Source: Proteobacteria bacterium UBA1847 (lineage in GTDB: Bacteria > Pseudomonadota > Gammaproteobacteria > Steroidobacterales > Woeseiaceae). Taken from it: a stretch of DNA of 5,457 nt. This document shows, piece by piece, positions 1 through 5,457 of the stretch. The translations under genes and the position numbers were made by a program. The stretch is from contig DDIP01000410.1 in assembly GCA_002338605.1 (NCBI GenBank), positions 1-5,457 on the forward strand, read 5' to 3'. Numbering within the stretch: position 1 is the stretch's first letter; each line of letters opens with the position of its first letter. The notes beneath the pieces are model-generated. The model was given only the letters and a program-made list of their open reading frames with translations. It was not told the DNA's origin and did no database searches.

Positions 1-2613
1 GCCCGATAAACCGGTGCGTGAGGTGTCGACGATTTGCTGAACGGGAACCGCCTCGCTAGCAGCAGTGTCCGCCAAATTGTCCGACGGCGCTTCGTTTGCC
101 GCTGCCAGGCCGGTGTTCTGAGGAACAGCATCGTCTGCCGCCGGTTCGCTCTGGGTCGCGGCAGCTTGCGCGTTCAGGCGATCCGCTTCCGCCTGGCGCT
201 CTGCTTCAGCAATACGTTCTGCTTCGGCGACACGTTCTGCCTCGGCTGCAGCCGCTTCGCGACGCAACTGCGCCTGTCGTTCGGCTTCAGCACGACGCTC
301 ACGTTCAGCGATAGCTGCACGCGCGTTGTCGAGGGCCGTTAGCGATGCCGCGACTTCGCTGTTGTTCGGGTCGACCGATCTCGCGCTGGCCAGAATATCT
401 TCGGCCTCGTTGAGGCGACCGTTATCCATTTCGGTGCGTGCCTGAAAAACCAGTTTACTGGCTACAACGGACAGCCCTTGCCGCGCCGCGGTGTTTTCGG
501 GATCGTTGGATAACACGAGCTGGTAGTAGTAGCGCGCGTTGTCATTGGCCGGCGAAATCAGCGCTCCCGAATCAAGACGGGCGTTCGCTTTTGCGAGGAC
601 GTCATCAACCTGCTGCTGGCTGCGGGCATTGCCGAGTTCGGCGGCGACCGCTTCGATCTCACTTGTGTCAACACCGGCGATGTTGCGGGCGGCGCTCAAG
701 CTGTTTGCCGCATCTTCAAAACGGTCCTCACGGATTGCGGCGCGTGCTTCGTCAAGACGCCCGCGCAGCTGCATTTGTGAAAGCTGTGAGGTCAGGAACG
801 GCAATCGTGCATTCTGTGGTTGCACGGATGCAACCCGGCGCAGTGCCGCATCGGCATCGTCGAGCCGTGATTCGAGCATCGCTGTTTCTGCCATGCCGAG
901 TGCACTGCCAATGGCAGCATCCAGTTCGGTGGCGATCGCCGCATTGTCCGGATCGCTCTGAAGCGCGGATGCGAAGAGCTCGATCGCGTTGCTGCCGACA
1001 GGGTTAAAGACCTGTCCAGCGTCACGGGCGAGTCGTGCTTCTTCAAGCAGTGCTGAAACATCGACTTCCGGCGACAAAAGCTGCTCCTCGAAAACAACAT
1101 CAGCTTCCTGGAATCTGGGTGTTGCGAGGTTCTCTTCCACAGGGAGCGCGCTGTCATTCGAGCCGCCCAGGGCCCAGAATCCAATTGCGGCGACAACGAC
1201 CAGCGCGCCGGCTGCGATACCGAGCACCTTTGGATTCTGAAACAGCGACCCGCCAGAGCCGTCGCTGTCGATGCCGGACAAATCGTCCGGAACCGGGTCG
1301 GTGACTGGCTTGTCCTTCGCTTGTCCGCGAGACGAAAATTTCTCGCCAACCGAACTGATGAGCCCGGTGACGGTTTCAGTGAAACTGCCATCGTCCTGTC
1401 CGAAAGCATCGGCAAGGCCATCGTTGATGAGTGAATTCTCATCCACAGCGACACCCAGCGGCGGATCGACCGGTACAGCACGTTGTGGCATTTCCTGGGT
1501 TTTCGGCACCGGAGCCGCTTTGGCGGGTTCGGGTTTCGGTTTCTGGACAGCCACCGGTTTTTCCGCTGGCTTCTGCGCCACCGTGGCAGCGGGTTTTTGC
1601 GGTGTCTTGCCAGCAGGTGCAGCCGGCGGTGGTGGCTTGATGGCAGGCTGGCCAGCCGGGCTGCCTGTGATCTTGAACGCAGCATCCGGTGCTTCAAGGT
1701 GATGTTTGACCGAGGCTTCGACGGCCAGTCGCGCTCGTCCGGGCGAGACCGGCTTGAGCAGGAAGCGATACACCTTGCCTCGATTGATGAGGTCCATCAG
1801 CATTTCGCCATCGTCACGGCGGCCGGCGACGATCGATACCAGCCGAGGCGAGCCCTTGCGCAAATGCTGTGTGAGCTGTTCAATTTTTTCGCCAACCATC
1901 GCCGCATCAACCACAGCAACGCCGATCTTGTGTTTGGCGATTGCGTCGTTGGCCTGCGCCAGCGTGTTGGCGTAAAACACTTTGTGCATGCCTCGAGACG
2001 AATCCTTGACTGTCTCAAGAAACTCCTGGTCCTTGGTGAGCACCAGGATATCGACTGATCGCGAACCGACATTGGCGGCAGCAGAGATTTTCTTGGGATC
2101 GAGCGCCGGCATGCGGCCGGTTGTGCTGGCACTGATAATCGTTGAACCGTTTTCCGACGTTTCCATCACTATGTGTTCGGCAGGTTCATCAACACTGGCG
2201 ACCGTGTCATTGGCTGCACCCGCGAGAGCCATGAGACGCATCTGGCGCGTTGCGTTATCGACGAGCTTGCTCAGGCCTTCACTCGTAACGCTTCCGGTTA
2301 CAACCTGGAAGACCTCTTCCTCGCCGACCAGCGCCTGAACATCGCGCACGGAATTTCCAGCGAGCAAAATACCGATGGTTTCGGGCGAGCGTTTCTTTGC
2401 TTCTCTGAGCGCATCGAGTCCGCTCATGCCCGGTAGGTCCTGGGCGGTGACAATGACATTGATAGGTGTTTCGACGAGGGTATTCAGCGCCTCGCTGCCG
2501 CTGGTTGCACAATGGACCGTATAGTTGTCGCTGAACCCCGAACTCAGCGAGTCCAGCGTTGATTGCTCACTATGCAGCAACAATACCTGTGTCTTGAATT
2601 GGTCCAACGGCAC
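1..2613 (-). CDS. Membrane-anchored protein with tandem receiver-like domains and TPR-like/coiled-coil C-terminal part (3' end off window)
   Basis: This open frame of 871 codons has no stop and leaves the window at its left edge. The start is GTG at 2613: GGAGG lies 7 nt upstream and an in-frame TAA lies six codons beyond that. Regions in order: receiver-like domain 1 (about residues 8-125), linker, receiver-like domain 2 (187-305), Pro/Lys/Ala-rich linker (324-370), acidic Gly/Ser stretch (440-456), one hydrophobic helix (463-483, GIAAGALVVVAAIGFWAL core), TPR-like helical repeats (519-761), then a charged helix with AEAER repeats (765-815). Acidic residues just after the helix and receivers before it suggest N-in/C-out topology. 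No enzymatic domain is visible. Function is unknown. The architecture suggests a signalling or scaffolding protein that carries a cytoplasmic state to the periplasm. A TonB-type or SPOR-type C-terminal domain is possible but lies outside the window. The frame and the domain layout are well supported; the role is inference. Confidence 0.9.
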   Translation of the reverse strand, partial: MPLDQFKTQVLLLHSEQSTLDSLSSGFSDNYTVHCATSGSEALNTLVETPINVIVTAQDLPGMSGLDALREAKKRSPETIGILLAGNSVRDVQALVGEEEVFQVVTGSVTSEGLSKLVDNATRQMRLMALAGAANDTVASVDEPAEHIVMETSENGSTIISASTTGRMPALDPKKISAAANVGSRSVDILVLTKDQEFLETVKDSSRGMHKVFYANTLAQANDAIAKHKIGVAVVDAAMVGEKIEQLTQHLRKGSPRLVSIVAGRRDDGEMLMDLINRGKVYRFLLKPVSPGRARLAVEASVKHHLEAPDAAFKITGSPAGQPAIKPPPPAAPAGKTPQKPAATVAQKPAEKPVAVQKPKPEPAKAAPVPKTQEMPQRAVPVDPPLGVAVDENSLINDGLADAFGQDDGSFTETVTGLISSVGEKFSSRGQAKDKPVTDPVPDDLSGIDSDGSGGSLFQNPKVLGIAAGALVVVAAIGFWALGGSNDSALPVEENLATPRFQEADVVFEEQLLSPEVDVSALLEEARLARDAGQVFNPVGSNAIELFASALQSDPDNAAIATELDAAIGSALGMAETAMLESRLDDADAALRRVASVQPQNARLPFLTSQLSQMQLRGRLDEARAAIREDRFEDAANSLSAARNIAGVDTSEIEAVAAELGNARSQQQVDDVLAKANARLDSGALISPANDNARYYYQLVLSNDPENTAARQGLSVVASKLVFQARTEMDNGRLNEAEDILASARSVDPNNSEVAASLTALDNARAAIAERERRAEAERQAQLRREAAAAEAERVAEAERIAEAERQAEADRLNAQAAATQSEPAADDAVPQNTGLAAANEAPSDNLADTAASEAVPVQQIVDTSRTGLSG
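178..246 (-). repeat. AEAER-type 6-residue (18-bp) imperfect tandem repeat in a charged helix
   Basis: Residues 790-812 read AEAER four times (the last as AEADR), separated by single residues Val, Ile and Gln. This gives a 6-residue period that shows in the DNA as near-identical 18-bp units. It sits within a longer Glu/Arg/Ala-rich helix (about 765-815) that probably forms a long single helix or coiled coil. Such segments are common between the membrane anchor and the C-terminal domain of TonB- and TolA-like proteins. Confidence 0.75.
331..1050 (-). repeat. TPR-like region with a 90-residue internal duplication (protein level)
   Basis: Residues 522-611 (bases 781-1050) and 672-761 (bases 331-600) align over 90 positions without a gap, with about 25 identities counted by eye. 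Shared landmarks are a Leu-x-x-x-Ala helix, Asp-x-Gly, a Pro then Asn-Ala pair, a Leu-x-x-Asp-Pro-x-Asn-x-Ala turn typical of TPR helices, an Arg-Leu-x-x-Ala-x-x-x-Leu helix, and a closing Pro-x-Asn. Between the copies, residues 612-671 form another helical stretch (RFEDAANSL). The DNA of the copies is diverged, so the duplication is old. Confidence 0.72.
1165..1227 (-). other. Single transmembrane helix of the left-hand protein
   Basis: Residues 463-483 are uncharged and strongly hydrophobic (VLGIAAGALVVVAAIGFWAL then Gly). Pro461-Lys462 precede the helix, and a Ser/Asn/Asp segment with Glu493-Glu494 follows it. By the positive-inside rule this favours a cytoplasmic N-terminus and a periplasmic C-terminal half, though the charge bias is modest. 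No other segment in the 871 residues is long and hydrophobic enough to span a membrane. Confidence 0.82.
1504..1644 (-). other. Pro/Lys/Ala-rich linker before the membrane helix
   Basis: Residues 324-370 consist almost entirely of Pro, Ala, Lys, Val and Gln, with a PPPP run and repeated KP pairs (QKPA, EKPV, QKPKPEP). The composition resembles the extended spacer of TonB or DamX-like proteins. Here it lies on the N-terminal side of the membrane helix, so it is predicted to be cytoplasmic. It probably acts as a flexible tether between the receivers and the membrane. Confidence 0.7.
1699..2055 (-). other. Receiver-like domain 2, partly conserved
   Basis: Residues 187-305 form a second receiver-like unit. 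Strand 1 is VDILVLTKD, strand 3 is GVAVVDAAM with Asp236 in the phosphoacceptor position, strand 4 is LVSIVAG, and the end reads INRGKVYRFLLKPVSP with the conserved Lys287-Pro288. This ending resembles receivers paired with HD-GYP or similar output domains, which commonly read YRFL-x-KP. Only Asp195 remains of the strand-1 acidic pair, the Thr/Ser switch is Ala263, and the Pro after the acceptor loop is Val. Phosphorylation at Asp236 is conceivable, but metal binding looks weakened. Confidence 0.8.
2239..2592 (-). other. Receiver-like domain 1, degenerate (pseudo-receiver)
   Basis: Residues 8-125 of the left-hand protein follow the CheY-like fold. Strand 1 is QVLLLHSEQ, strand 3 is NVIVTAQ followed by the typical loop DLPGMSG, strand 4 is IGILLAG, and strand 5 is VFQVV. 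The residues needed for phosphotransfer are missing: the strand-1 acidic pair reads His-Ser before Glu16, the phosphoacceptor position is Thr56/Ala57, the strand-4 Thr/Ser is Ala85, and the usual Lys-Pro after strand 5 reads Thr-Gly. The PGMSG loop makes the family assignment firm. Loss of phosphorylation is inferred from these substitutions. Confidence 0.82.
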
Positions 2614-2620
2614 TTCGCTT

Positions 2621-2625
2621 CCTCC
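2621..2625 (-). promoter_or_regulatory. Shine-Dalgarno GGAGG deciding the GTG start at 2613
   Basis: On the minus strand GGAGG is followed by 7 nt (AAGCGAA) and then GTG. No ATG occurs in frame between this site and residue 63, and an in-frame TAA lies just upstream. The GTG is therefore the best start. Confidence 0.85.
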
Positions 2626-2668
2626 AAAGTCTTATGTCGAATCGCTCGCGCGGTCCATGCGTCATAAG

Positions 2669-2674
2669 ATTATA
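2669..2674 (-). promoter_or_regulatory. Candidate -10 element (TATAAT) for the receiver/TPR gene
   Basis: A perfect sigma-70 -10 hexamer, TATAAT, reads on the minus strand 55 bp upstream of the GTG start. No good -35 lies at 16-19 bp: the best options (ACAATC, GACAAT) match TTGACA poorly, and there is no TG extension. It suggests that the gene may be transcribed separately from thrS. The evidence is the hexamer alone. Confidence 0.4.
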
Positions 2675-2709
2675 GCCTTCGGTTTCAGCGAGATTGTCGT
2701 AGCAGTGCG

Positions 2710-2727
2710 ACAGATTGCTGAATCTGT
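2710..2727. repeat. Small perfect hairpin, 7-bp stem with 4-nt loop
   Basis: ACAGATT and AATCTGT flank a 4-base loop in the thrS downstream gap. No T-run follows on the minus strand, so it is not a standard intrinsic terminator. It lies upstream of the TATAAT hexamer and could be a small operator or mRNA structure, or chance. Confidence 0.4.
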
Positions 2728-2796
2728 GACACGGCGCACAGTGCAAGTGCAGGGCGCGTCACGTTTGGGATTCCGCCGGGCAAGAGTTTCAAAAAG

Positions 2797-4719
2797 TTAC
2801 GAATTTTGTCCCCGAGTTCGGATTTCTTCGCTGAGCATTTTGACGGCGTCATCCAGCGCCATAACTTCTTGTTTCTTGGAACCGATACGACGGATCGCGA
2901 CACTGCGACTTTCCATCTCTCGCTGGCCGACGGCAAATTGCACCGGGATCTTCGCGACACTGTGTTCGCGCACCTTGTAGGAAATTTTCTCGTTGCGAAG
3001 ATCCGAGCGGGCACGCAAGCCATTGTTTTTGAGCAAGGCCTCAATTTCGCTTGCATAGGCGTCCGCGTCGGAAGTGATTGTCAGGACCTGAACCTGTACT
3101 GGTGCCAGCCACAACGGCAGGTTGCCGGCATGGTGCTCAATCAGGATGCCCATAAAGCGTTCCAATGACCCGAAGATGGCTCGATGCAGCATCACCGGCA
3201 GGTGTTTTTCGCCGTCTTCACCGATGTAACTCGCGCCGAGGCGCCCGGGCATATTGAGGTCGACCTGCAAGGTACCGCATTGCCAGTCGCGACCGATCGC
3301 ATCGCGCAGTACAAACTCAAGCTTGGGTCCGTAAAACGCGCCTTCGCCCGGGTTGTGCGTGTAATCAAGGCCGGCAACGTCAAGCGCCCTGACCAGGGCT
3401 GCCTCAGCCTGGTCCCAGACTGCGTCATCGCCAACGCGTACCTCGGGACGATCGGCAAACTTGATGCGCACGTCGTTGAAGCCAAAATCTCGGTAGATTC
3501 CAAGAATCAGCGAACAAACAGCGATCGATTCGTCGGTGATTTGTTCCGGCGTGCAGAAAACGTGAGCATCGTCCTGCGTAAAGGCCCGTACCCGCATCAT
3601 GCCGTGCAAGGCACCGGACGGCTCATAGCGATGGCACTTGCCGAACTCGGCGAGGCGCATCGGCAACTCGCGATAGCTGGTGATACCCTGCTTGAACACT
3701 TGCACGTGCCCGGGGCAGTTCATCGGCTTGATGGCATAGGTGCGACCGTCGACGGTCTCGGTCGTGAACATATGATCACCGAACGATTCCCAGTGACCGG
3801 ACGCTTCCCAGAGTGAGCGCGATACGATTTCGGGTGTATTGATCTCCTCGTAGCCGGCCGCATTCTGCTTTTCGCGCATATAGCCAATCAGGCTTTGGAA
3901 CAGGCTCCATCCCTTCGGGTGCCAGAAGACCGCGCCGGGCGCTTCTTCCTGAAAATGAAACAGGTCCATCACACGGCCCAGGCGGCGGTGATCACGACGT
4001 TCGGCTTCTTCGAGCATGTGCAGGTGCTGGCGCAACTGCTTATCATTGGCCCATGCCGTGCCATAAATACGCTGCAGCATTTCGTTGCTGGAATCGCCGC
4101 GCCAGTAGGCGCCGGAGACGTGCGTCAACTTGAATGCCTTGCCCAGTTTGCCGGTACTCGGCAGGTGAGGCCCGCGACAGAGATCGATAAAGTCACCCTG
4201 GCGATACAATGTCAGATCTTCGTCCGATGGAATGCTTTCGATGATCTCGGCCTTGTATTCCTCACCGATATTGCGAAAGAACTCAATCGCCTTGTCCCGC
4301 TGCCAAACTTCGCGCGAAATCGGTTCATCGCGATCGACGATTTCCTTCATGCGTGCCTCGATCGTTTCGAGGTCCGCATCGGTGAAAGGCTCGGCTCGCG
4401 CGAAGTCGTAATAAAATCCGTTCTCAATGGCCGGGCCGATGGTTACCTGGGTAGCCGGCCACAATTCTTTAACCGCCTCGGCCATCACGTGTGCCGCGTC
4501 GTGGCGAAGCAGTTCGAGTCCATCGTCCGAGTCGCGAGTCAGTATCTCGACTTTGGCGTCTTTCTCAATCGGCCGGTCGAGGTCCCACGCAACGCCGTCC
4601 ACGCGCACGGCTACCGCGGCCTTGGCAAGGCCGGCACCGATGCTGGCGGCCAATTCGGCCCCGCTGACCGGGGTGTCGAATTGACGTTTGGATCCGTCAG
4701 GTAATGTGATTTTCGGCAT
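2797..4719 (-). CDS. thrS: Threonine--tRNA ligase (ThrRS), complete
   Basis: This class II synthetase attaches threonine to tRNA-Thr using ATP in the cytoplasm and removes mischarged serine through its N-terminal editing domain. It has 640 residues against about 642 in E. coli. Domains in order: TGS (1-62), second N-terminal editing domain with HxxxH at His73/His77 and Cys181-x3-His185, catalytic core (about 245-535), and anticodon-binding domain (about 540-640). Expected zinc ligands are Cys335 (in MNCPGH), His386 (DDAHVF) and His512 (MLHRAIFGS). Motif 2 carries Arg364-x-Glu366 and motif 3 Arg521 (SLERFMG). All key residues are present. The ATG start gives the standard MPKITLPDG terminus, although no strong Shine-Dalgarno precedes it. 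The gene is divergent from glnS and is followed in the same direction by the receiver/TPR gene, not by infC as is usual in gammaproteobacteria. Confidence 0.98.
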   Translation of the reverse strand: MPKITLPDGSKRQFDTPVSGAELAASIGAGLAKAAVAVRVDGVAWDLDRPIEKDAKVEILTRDSDDGLELLRHDAAHVMAEAVKELWPATQVTIGPAIENGFYYDFARAEPFTDADLETIEARMKEIVDRDEPISREVWQRDKAIEFFRNIGEEYKAEIIESIPSDEDLTLYRQGDFIDLCRGPHLPSTGKLGKAFKLTHVSGAYWRGDSSNEMLQRIYGTAWANDKQLRQHLHMLEEAERRDHRRLGRVMDLFHFQEEAPGAVFWHPKGWSLFQSLIGYMREKQNAAGYEEINTPEIVSRSLWEASGHWESFGDHMFTTETVDGRTYAIKPMNCPGHVQVFKQGITSYRELPMRLAEFGKCHRYEPSGALHGMMRVRAFTQDDAHVFCTPEQITDESIAVCSLILGIYRDFGFNDVRIKFADRPEVRVGDDAVWDQAEAALVRALDVAGLDYTHNPGEGAFYGPKLEFVLRDAIGRDWQCGTLQVDLNMPGRLGASYIGEDGEKHLPVMLHRAIFGSLERFMGILIEHHAGNLPLWLAPVQVQVLTITSDADAYASEIEALLKNNGLRARSDLRNEKISYKVREHSVAKIPVQFAVGQREMESRSVAIRRIGSKKQEVMALDDAVKMLSEEIRTRGQNS

Positions 4720-4759
4720 GGTTTTCAGCTGCTTGGGGTATCGGACGTAACGGCGCGCT

Positions 4760-4787
4760 ATTGTACGCGAATTGCCCCGCGGATAAA
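4760..4787 (-). promoter_or_regulatory. Candidate thrS promoter
   Basis: On the minus strand TACAAT (4765-4760) is a good -10. TTTATC (4787-4782) at 16-bp spacing is a weak -35. Transcription would begin near 4753 and leave a leader of about 34 nt before the ATG. That is too short for a multi-domain ThrRS-binding operator like the one in E. coli. Confidence 0.5.
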
Positions 4788-4802
4788 CATTTCGCGTACA
4801 AT
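4772..4802 (+). promoter_or_regulatory. Candidate glnS promoter
   Basis: TACAAT (4797-4802) is a good -10 on the plus strand. TTGCCC (4772-4777) could be the -35, but its 19-bp spacing is long. A start near 4809 would leave a leader of about 27 nt. The right arm of the inverted repeat covers the -10. No strong Shine-Dalgarno is visible before the ATG. Confidence 0.5.
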
Positions 4803-4835
4803 AGCGCCCCTTCCAAAACGGCCAGACAATAATTC

Positions 4836-5457
4836 ATGAACGAAACCGAATCGCGGGATTTCATCCGGCAGATCATTCACGACGATCTGGAGTCCGGCAA
4901 ACACCCGGAAATTGTTACCCGGTTTCCTCCCGAGCCGAACGGTTACCTGCATATCGGTCATGTCATGTCTATCTGTCTGAATTTTGGCGTGGCAGCCGAG
5001 ACCGGCGGTCGTACGTACCTTCGATTCGACGACACCAATCCGGGAAAGGAAAGTGTCGAATACGTGGAGGCGATCGAGCATGATGTTCGCTGGCTGGGAT
5101 TTGACTGGGGCGACCGACTGACTCATGCATCGGACTATTTCGGAAAGCTCTACGATGCAGCGGTTCAGCTGATCGAAAAGGGCGCAGCCTACGTCGACAG
5201 CCTGAGCGCCGATGAAATCCGAAGTTACCGGGGAACATTGACCGAACCCGGCAAGGACAGCCCGCATCGGGATCGCAGTGTCGCCGAAAACCTCGATCTG
5301 TTTACTCGCATGCGCGACGGCGAGTTCGCTGATGGCGAGATGGTCTTGCGCGCGAAGATCGATATGCGTTCGCCCAACATAAACCTGCGCGACCCTGCAC
5401 TTTACCGGATACGCCATGTCGAGCACCAACACACCGGCGATGCCTGGTGCATCTATC
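4836..5457 (+). CDS. glnS: Glutamine--tRNA ligase (GlnRS), N-terminal part (3' end off window)
   Basis: This class I synthetase charges tRNA-Gln with glutamine in the cytoplasm. The window holds 207 codons, a little over a third of the roughly 550-residue family length, and the frame is open at the right edge. The ATG at 4836 gives [14 protein letters not shown], which aligns with the E. coli start. Signature motifs are [12 protein letters not shown] (residues 31-42, with the class I HIGH at 39-42), LRFDDTNP (62-69), [10 protein letters not shown] and RDRSVAENL, and LRAKIDM with RDPALYRI, followed by the start of the substrate-binding region at WCIY. This pattern is GlnRS and not a GluRS: the DDTNP and RGTLT-PG motifs are GlnRS hallmarks. 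The KMSK-equivalent motif and the anticodon-binding beta-barrels lie outside. Its presence implies direct charging of tRNA-Gln, typical of gammaproteobacteria. Confidence 0.97.
   Translation, partial: MNETESRDFIRQIIHDDLESGKHPEIVTRFPPEPNGYLHIGHVMSICLNFGVAAETGGRTYLRFDDTNPGKESVEYVEAIEHDVRWLGFDWGDRLTHASDYFGKLYDAAVQLIEKGAAYVDSLSADEIRSYRGTLTEPGKDSPHRDRSVAENLDLFTRMRDGEFADGEMVLRAKIDMRSPNINLRDPALYRIRHVEHQHTGDAWCIY

Larger units (their letters stand above)
2614..2796. other. Intergenic region between thrS and the receiver/TPR gene
   Basis: The 183-bp gap separates two genes on the minus strand. It holds a TATAAT hexamer, a short hairpin and the Shine-Dalgarno of the downstream gene. I see no RNA gene, and no stem followed by a T-run that would make an intrinsic terminator for thrS. 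Read-through from thrS into the next gene is therefore possible. Confidence 0.6.
4755..4807. repeat. Perfect 17-bp inverted repeat (19-bp spacer) between thrS and glnS
   Basis: The left arm, GCGCTATTGTACGCGAA (4755-4771), and the right arm, TTCGCGTACAATAGCGC (4791-4807), are exact reverse complements. The spacer is 4772-4790. Each arm holds TACAAT reading toward its own gene. The arrangement fits a mirrored bidirectional promoter, a dyad operator, or both. A terminator would make little sense between divergent genes. Confidence 0.9.

Noticed and set aside
178..246. 18-bp tandem units read as a CRISPR-like or noncoding repeat
   Set aside because: The units are contiguous, imperfect and in frame, and they encode the AEAER helix. 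There are no spacers.
438..1007. 189-codon plus-strand frame rich in Arg, Cys and His
   Set aside because: It is opposite the TPR-like coding region. The composition is that of a shadow frame and there is no Shine-Dalgarno support.
792..1697. 301-codon minus-strand frame rich in Arg and Ser
   Set aside because: It is out of frame with the receiver/TPR gene over the same bases. The Arg/Ser-rich composition is typical of a shifted reading of a GC-rich gene.
3184..3816. 210-codon plus-strand frame opposite the ThrRS catalytic core
   Set aside because: It overlaps codons for conserved zinc and ATP-binding residues of ThrRS on the other strand, so selection on thrS explains the open frame.
3895..4704. 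269-codon open frame on the plus strand, antisense to thrS
   Set aside because: It lies wholly opposite a complete, well-conserved thrS. Its translation shows no recognisable motif, and long antisense frames are expected in GC-rich genes.
4755..4807. Inverted repeat read as a transcription terminator
   Set aside because: The flanking genes diverge, so no transcript needs to end here. The loop is 19 nt and no T-run follows either arm.
4758..5432. 224-codon open frame on the minus strand, antisense to glnS
   Set aside because: It is the mirror of conserved GlnRS coding sequence, its 3' end runs into the divergent promoter, and it has no recognisable family features.

Overview
The window looks like chromosomal DNA from a GC-rich gammaproteobacterium. 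The support is a GlnRS (glnS) and a ThrRS that both closely resemble the E. coli enzymes as I remember them, plus a long receiver/TPR/coiled-coil membrane protein of a style I associate with Chromatiales- or Woeseia-like marine lineages. The lineage assignment is inference. Coding density is high, with two intergenic stretches of 183 and 116 bp. I see no tRNA, rRNA, CRISPR array, insertion sequence or phage gene.

Layout: bases 1-2613 (minus strand) hold the 5' 871 codons of a gene that runs off the left edge. Bases 2614-2796 are an intergenic gap with a TATAAT hexamer and a small hairpin. Bases 2797-4719 (minus) are a complete thrS. Bases 4720-4835 are a divergent promoter region built on a perfect 17-bp inverted repeat. 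From 4836 to the right edge (plus) is the 5' third of glnS.

thrS and glnS charge tRNA-Thr and tRNA-Gln and are transcribed away from each other. The inverted repeat places a TACAAT -10-like hexamer on each strand, so it may act as a symmetric bidirectional promoter. thrS is not followed by infC-rpmI-rplT, its usual partners in gammaproteobacteria.

The most unusual object is the left-hand protein. It has two N-terminal receiver-like domains (the first without the phosphoacceptor Asp, the second retaining one), a Pro/Lys/Ala-rich linker, one transmembrane helix near residues 463-483, TPR-like helical repeats containing an ungapped 90-residue internal duplication, and a charged AEAER-repeat helix. 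Its C-terminus is outside the window. I suspect a TonB-family or other periplasm-spanning protein with a cytoplasmic pseudo-receiver module, but the domain that would settle this is not visible.
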